A stretch of 8,987 bases of DNA, from positions 1-8,987 of the forward strand of contig CATMOP010000062.1 in assembly GCA_950072225.1 (NCBI GenBank), written 5' to 3'. Below are positions 5,860-8,987 of the stretch, piece by piece. The notes below the pieces were generated by a model, which was given only the letters and a program-made list of their open reading frames with translations, was not told where the DNA came from and searched no databases. The number at the start of each line of letters is the position of its first letter. Positions within the stretch are counted from its first letter, which is position 1. Made by a program: the position numbers and the translations under genes. The DNA comes from an uncultured Nitrospina sp. GTDB lineage: Bacteria; Nitrospinota; Nitrospinia; Nitrospinales; VA-1.

Positions 5860-6546
5860 TCAGACTTCCACTAACTGTAAGTCATCCTGCTTCTCTGCCC
5901 AAGCACTGGCCAAGCTATAAGATTCGGTAATACAATCCATATTAGCCTTGATAAGATCATTCTTTTTCTTATATTTCTTCTTAATGGCTTCATCCAGTGA
6001 GGCGGTACCACCAGAAGCAACGAACTTCTTTCCAAAGCGTTCTTGAAGAGCGCCTTCCAAAGATTTCAAGCTAACGATTTTCGTCACCCCAGCACAAGCA
6101 CCAATCATTGCCATGTTGGTAGAGAGCTCCGTTTTACCAATATCAAGGGCAAGCTTAGTTGCGTCATGATTAAATACCTTAACATTGAGGTCTCCCAGCG
6201 TTTTACGATCGTCATCGTTAAGGAGATCCGCTGGAGTATTAATAATGACCAGACCATTTTCCTTGATCCCAGAATAAAAGGGAGCCGTATAACTTTTCTG
6301 CATGGTAATAACCTGAGCGTGAAATACCATGATGACATCTGGGAATACCAGTTCACCCCGGTCATAGATACGCTCAGTTCCTACTCTGCAATAGCTTTCG
6401 GCGGGTGCCATGCGTTTTTCTGCGCCAAAAAAAGGATTCGAAATGGAAAACTTGCCATCTCGATTGGCAGCCATAGCCAAAAGATGCGCGGCTGTAACTG
6501 CCCCCTGCCCTCCCAAACCCGAAATCCGGATATTCATCCTTGCCAT
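5860..6546 (-). CDS. 2-oxoacid:ferredoxin oxidoreductase, gamma subunit
   Basis: The 228-residue protein matches the gamma (catalytic-domain) subunit of pyruvate/2-ketoisovalerate-type oxidoreductases. The glycine-rich N-terminal motif ISGLGGQGAV (residues 8-17) is the family hallmark. It is followed by FFGAEKRMAPAESYCRVG (39-56), the position of the usual YGPE.RGG segment, and NTPADLL (~103-109). In complexes of known structure this domain packs against alpha and helps form the CoA/active-site region. AGGAGTG lies 8 bases before the ATG at 6546; a second ATG at 6537 is possible but less well spaced. It follows beta by 20 bases, so co-translation is likely. The C-terminal ~45 residues are lysine-rich then acidic, with nothing I can assign. 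Confidence 0.92.
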   Translation of the reverse strand: MARMNIRISGLGGQGAVTAAHLLAMAANRDGKFSISNPFFGAEKRMAPAESYCRVGTERIYDRGELVFPDVIMVFHAQVITMQKSYTAPFYSGIKENGLVIINTPADLLNDDDRKTLGDLNVKVFNHDATKLALDIGKTELSTNMAMIGACAGVTKIVSLKSLEGALQERFGKKFVASGGTASLDEAIKKKYKKKNDLIKANMDCITESYSLASAWAEKQDDLQLVEV

Positions 6547-6566
6547 AATATTAACACTCCTATTTC

Positions 6567-7475
6567 TTAAGCGTTTACCGGCTTTTTAGCTGCTTTAGCC
6601 GCTTTTTTTCTAGCCTTGGTTTCTTCTTTAATGACATCCAGAAGCTTCTGGGCTTCCTCGGTAATGTACTCCTTCTGAACGAACCGACCACCAATGGTTT
6701 CGGAATCTTTCATTTCATCCAAACCTTCCATGCTCTGCTTGCCGATCTCAAGAATACAAGGCGTATAAAGCTGGACAAACGTGGGGCCTATTTCCCGCGC
6801 TACAAAAATAGCATTTTTAATCACCTGCTCCACCCGGTTGGGTTTGCTGACTGTTAAAACAGCCACATAAGCACAGCCCGCTTCCCGCGCAATTTCCGCC
6901 AGTTTCACCTTTTCAAAGGTCTTGCCTTTCGGAGCCATCTTGGCGACAAAGCCTTTCTGCATCAGGCCACTTTCCTGACCACCCGTGTTGGCATAAAGTT
7001 CATTGTCAAAACAAATGGTGGTGAACTTTTCCAGACGGAACCAGGACTGCATGGTCATGTCCAAGCCGATATCCACGGTTGCTCCATCCCCGGCCAGAAC
7101 CACGACATCCTTTTCCCGGTCAGGGAAACGGGCAGCCAAAGCCCGCTTCAAGCCCGAGGCAATGGCATTCTGGTTGCCAAATAAAGAGTGGATATTATGC
7201 ACTGCAACATGCGGGAATACCAGACTGGTACAACCAGTAGAACCGACAAATACCGTGTCTTCCGGAGCCGGTAAACTGGCCAGAATATAACGGAAAGCGA
7301 TGGACTCAGGACAACCCGCACACAAAGAATGTTGCTCGATCAATTCTTTGGAGGTGCCAATGTCCTTCCAGCCACGATCCTGCTTACCAAAAGTTGCCGT
7401 TGCAACCAACTCCTGATACTCCGGCGGCATGATATCTGCCAAATCTTCACACATAACGATCTTTTCCTTGCTCAT
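6567..7475 (-). CDS. 2-oxoacid:ferredoxin oxidoreductase, beta subunit (TPP-binding)
   Basis: Beta binds thiamine pyrophosphate and one [4Fe-4S] cluster and carries out decarboxylation or, in reverse, CO2 addition. In the 302 residues the cluster ligands are visible: LCAGCPES (51-58, Cys52 and Cys55), STGC (79-82, Cys82) and YTPC (237-240, Cys240). The TPP/magnesium motif runs from GDG (129-131) to NELYANTGGQESG (158-170). The protein has about 45 residues before the first cysteine motif, longer than compact PorB proteins. It ends in a lysine/alanine-rich tail (about 286-302), which is not part of the catalytic fold. AAGGGGAA lies 5 bases before the ATG at 7475. It follows alpha after 70 bases that contain two small hairpins. 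Confidence 0.95.
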   Translation of the reverse strand: MSKEKIVMCEDLADIMPPEYQELVATATFGKQDRGWKDIGTSKELIEQHSLCAGCPESIAFRYILASLPAPEDTVFVGSTGCTSLVFPHVAVHNIHSLFGNQNAIASGLKRALAARFPDREKDVVVLAGDGATVDIGLDMTMQSWFRLEKFTTICFDNELYANTGGQESGLMQKGFVAKMAPKGKTFEKVKLAEIAREAGCAYVAVLTVSKPNRVEQVIKNAIFVAREIGPTFVQLYTPCILEIGKQSMEGLDEMKDSETIGGRFVQKEYITEEAQKLLDVIKEETKARKKAAKAAKKPVNA

Positions 7476-7493
7476 AAATTCCCCTTAAATTAA

Positions 7494-7539
7494 TTTCCCG
7501 ATTTGGGAAAGATAACTTTATAAAATTAGTTCGGACTAA
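7494..7539 (-). promoter_or_regulatory. Two small hairpins between alpha and beta genes
   Basis: Right after the alpha stop, TTAGT/ACTAA (7526-7530 with 7535-7539, loop of four) is followed on the transcript by TTTTATAAAG. Next, TTTCCC/GGGAAA (7494-7499 with 7505-7510, loop of five) sits 18 bases before the beta start. Neither is a full terminator. They could be weak attenuators or mRNA-processing and stability elements in the operon. Confidence 0.35.
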
Positions 7540-7545
7540 ATACCG

Positions 7546-8784
7546 CTACATCCTGAGTTTCTCAGTTTCCATACCCAAATGAATTTTGATCTGTTCCACA
7601 ATAACCTCAGAAGGCAAGGTCATGCCACCACAAACATGCGGTCCCACTAAAACCCTTTCGTTATCCGGGATGATAGCCTTGATTTCACGAGCCAGCCAGC
7701 CGGTCACATTAAATTCCGGAACAATAATATGTTTCGCGTTTTTGGTAACCCGCTTAATTTCTTCAGAAGGGAACGGACGAATGGTTTTAATTTTAACCAG
7801 CCCCACCTTAATGCCGTCTTCATCAAGAAGCCGGATGGCTTCCCGGCTCTGCGATACGGCAGTTCCCGAGGCCACAATCAGAATCTCCCGGTCCGTGTTT
7901 TCCTCGTCAATCAAACCATCCAGAAGAGGAATGGTGTGCTTGCGGGAACGCTCACACGCTGCCCTGATTTCCTGTTGCCAGGAAGCATGGGTAGCATAAC
8001 TGATGTAATTGGATTTCATGACAAACGGGTCGCGCATCATGCGGATCGGAGCGACTTCCATATCCATGCACGGTACCGGGGCCTTGTATGGATCATAAGG
8101 AGGCAGGGTCAGATCCAATGGAGGCATGTTTACCGTATCCTTGGTGTGGGTCACGAAAAAACCGTCACAGCATACCGCAATCGGGATATGCACATCCGGT
8201 TGTTCTGCAACGATAAAACCTTTCAATATAAAATCAAAAAGGTCTTGCGCCGTTTCAGCATGCCAGACCAGCATTCCCGTCTCAAGCAGGTAATACATTT
8301 CCAACGTATCGGGCTGAATGCTCAGAGGAGAGTTGACTCCCCGGCAGGTCACACATACTTGAATTGGTAGTCTGGAGCCCGCCCACATGGGAAAGTTTTC
8401 CATAGCCCGCAAAGTACCCGGACCAGCGGTAGTGGTGAAAACCCGGTGTCCGCCAAAGGCAGCACCCGCACATTGCCCCATAACCGCAAATTCGCTTTCA
8501 CCGCGAAAGTATTCATCCAGATAACCCTCTGCGTAGATTTCGCCGATCAAAGCCGCCGCTTCACTCTGGGGAGTGATGGGGTAGGCTACAGAAGTTCCAA
8601 CGCTGGATCGTTTGATGGCTTCGCGAATGACTTCACTACCGGTCAGGAAATTAGGGGCTAGTTCAGAATTATAGAATATATCGTTAACATCCGTATAAGT
8701 CTGATTCATCCTATTTTTCTGACCGAGTTGTACATGGGACGAAGCTATGACTTTCTTATTCTTAAGCTCCACTTGTTTATTCAT
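7546..8784 (-). CDS. 2-oxoacid:ferredoxin oxidoreductase, alpha subunit
   Basis: The 412-residue alpha subunit contains the pyrimidine-binding domain and the transketolase-C-like domain of the enzyme. Visible are AYPITPQSEAA (67-77), which contacts substrate and TPP, the Glu-containing GESEFAVMGQCAGAAFGG (95-112), FTTTAGPGTLRAMEN (116-130), and CRGVNSPLSIQPDTLEM (147-163). The second domain, ILIVASGTAVSQSREAIRLL onwards, has the pattern that places CoA-side residues. In the substrate region the classic WNDHSD of PorA is replaced by QPDTLEM. This fits the separate five-subunit Por/For branch and leaves pyruvate versus 2-oxoglutarate open. The start at 8784 is supported by GGGAGT 6 bases upstream; the internal Met26 has no spaced site. 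This gives an unusual ~45-residue N-terminal lead before the conserved domain. It is the first complete gene of the operon in the window. Confidence 0.95.
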   Translation of the reverse strand: MNKQVELKNKKVIASSHVQLGQKNRMNQTYTDVNDIFYNSELAPNFLTGSEVIREAIKRSSVGTSVAYPITPQSEAAALIGEIYAEGYLDEYFRGESEFAVMGQCAGAAFGGHRVFTTTAGPGTLRAMENFPMWAGSRLPIQVCVTCRGVNSPLSIQPDTLEMYYLLETGMLVWHAETAQDLFDFILKGFIVAEQPDVHIPIAVCCDGFFVTHTKDTVNMPPLDLTLPPYDPYKAPVPCMDMEVAPIRMMRDPFVMKSNYISYATHASWQQEIRAACERSRKHTIPLLDGLIDEENTDREILIVASGTAVSQSREAIRLLDEDGIKVGLVKIKTIRPFPSEEIKRVTKNAKHIIVPEFNVTGWLAREIKAIIPDNERVLVGPHVCGGMTLPSEVIVEQIKIHLGMETEKLRM

Positions 8785-8790
8785 AAATTT

Positions 8791-8796
8791 ACTCCC
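8791..8796 (-). promoter_or_regulatory. Ribosome binding site deciding the long start of the alpha subunit
   Basis: GGGAGT on the minus strand lies 6 bases before ATG at 8784. It favours the longer alpha N-terminus over the internal Met codon at 8709, where AGG abuts the ATG. Confidence 0.6.
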
Positions 8797-8820
8797 GTTA
8801 AAGAGTGTTTCAAAATGGTT

Positions 8821-8987
8821 AAAAAATTCTTTACCTACAATTTTCCAACTTTTATATTAAGCAGGTTCGACAATAGGGCCGGTCCGGCCCATTTTAAATT
8901 GCTCAAAAGGATTGGCCTGAGATTTCACGCCCTCCGATTTTAATTTTTTAACTGCCTCCATAAGTTTGAAAATCGTAGGTAAAGAAT
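8821..8987 (-). repeat. 26-base imperfect inverted repeat with a trailing T run, between the upstream gene and alpha
   Basis: Bases 8826-8851 are the reverse complement of 8962-8987 at 24 of 26 positions, with a 110-base spacer. On the minus-strand transcript one of the two mismatches becomes a G-U pair, leaving a single A-G mismatch. The 3' arm is followed by a run of six T (8826-8821), like an intrinsic terminator with a very large loop. The 5' arm lies inside the coding part of the upstream gene; the 3' arm lies in the intergenic gap. The right arm reaches the last base of the window and may continue beyond it. Confidence 0.7.
8857..8987 (-). CDS. C-terminal end of an unidentified gene, candidate additional oxidoreductase subunit (5' end outside window)
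   Basis: On the minus strand a frame is open from the window edge to the TAA at 8857-8859. It gives 42 residues beginning SLPTIFKLMEAVKKLKSEG and ending GRTGPIVEPA. It contains no cysteine and no motif I recognise. It lies 72 bases before alpha in the same direction. In Hydrogenobacter the five-subunit operons (forDABGE, porEDABG) have one or two small subunit genes before alpha, so this could be the fifth subunit. That is inferred from position only. Its first codons coincide with one arm of the long inverted repeat, so if the window edge is an assembly artefact those residues may be wrong. Confidence 0.5.
   Translation of the reverse strand, partial: SLPTIFKLMEAVKKLKSEGVKSQANPFEQFKMGRTGPIVEPA

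Noticed and set aside
7729..8370. A 213-codon plus-strand open frame opposite the alpha subunit gene
   Set aside because: It is long, but it mirrors a strongly conserved gene. Its protein lacks recognisable domains and has a composition typical of an antisense frame.
1..8987. CRISPR arrays, insertion sequences, toxin-antitoxin or defence genes, tRNA and rRNA genes
   Set aside because: I found no regularly spaced repeats, transposase motifs, paired small toxin-antitoxin frames, or tRNA/rRNA-like sequence on either strand.

Overview
The window looks like chromosomal DNA from a moderately AT-leaning bacterium. It carries core-metabolism genes in compact transcription units. I see no mobile element, CRISPR array, rRNA, tRNA or defence locus. 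The strongest taxonomic hint is a 2-oxoacid:ferredoxin oxidoreductase built as separate small subunits (alpha, beta, gamma, a two-cluster ferredoxin subunit, and probably one more). This is the layout of the five-subunit Por/For enzymes known from Hydrogenobacter, Nitrospira and Nitrospina, which fix CO2 by the reductive TCA cycle. A Nitrospinota-like autotroph is my preferred guess, but it is an inference from gene content and recall, not a proven placement.

Layout from left to right. Positions 1-786 (+) hold the C-terminal part of a polytopic membrane protein of the spermidine-synthase-like family. It converges on a purine unit on the minus strand, purB (2880-1585) followed by purC (1575-847), with a long inverted repeat between the two 3' ends. 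Divergent from purB, behind a candidate promoter at 2924-2953, is a plus-strand pair: a low-molecular-weight protein tyrosine phosphatase family gene (3013-3507) overlapping a fructosamine-kinase family gene (3504-4385). This pair is known in other bacteria as a likely protein-deglycation module. A 211-base intergenic region (4386-4596) is packed with inverted repeats. It is followed on the minus strand by a single uncharacterised cysteine-rich zinc-ribbon-like gene (5364-4597).

The right half is a minus-strand operon: an incomplete upstream gene (8987-8857), alpha (8784-7546), beta (7475-6567), gamma (6546-5860) and a two-[4Fe-4S] ferredoxin-like subunit (5796-5515). It ends at a very clear intrinsic terminator (5495-5464). 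Together these would make the complex that interconverts a 2-oxoacid with its acyl-CoA plus CO2 using ferredoxin: beta carries TPP and a cluster, alpha and gamma complete the active site and CoA side, and the small subunit wires electrons. Whether the substrate is pyruvate or 2-oxoglutarate cannot be decided from sequence reading alone.

The most unusual non-coding signal is a 26-base imperfect inverted repeat (8826-8851 with 8962-8987). It would fold the transcript between the end of the upstream gene and alpha, and it is followed by a U run. Its right arm ends exactly at the window edge, so an assembly artefact must also be considered. No wholly new multi-gene system is evident. The best candidates for new biology are this structure, the zinc-ribbon protein, and the repeat-rich 4386-4596 intergenic region.
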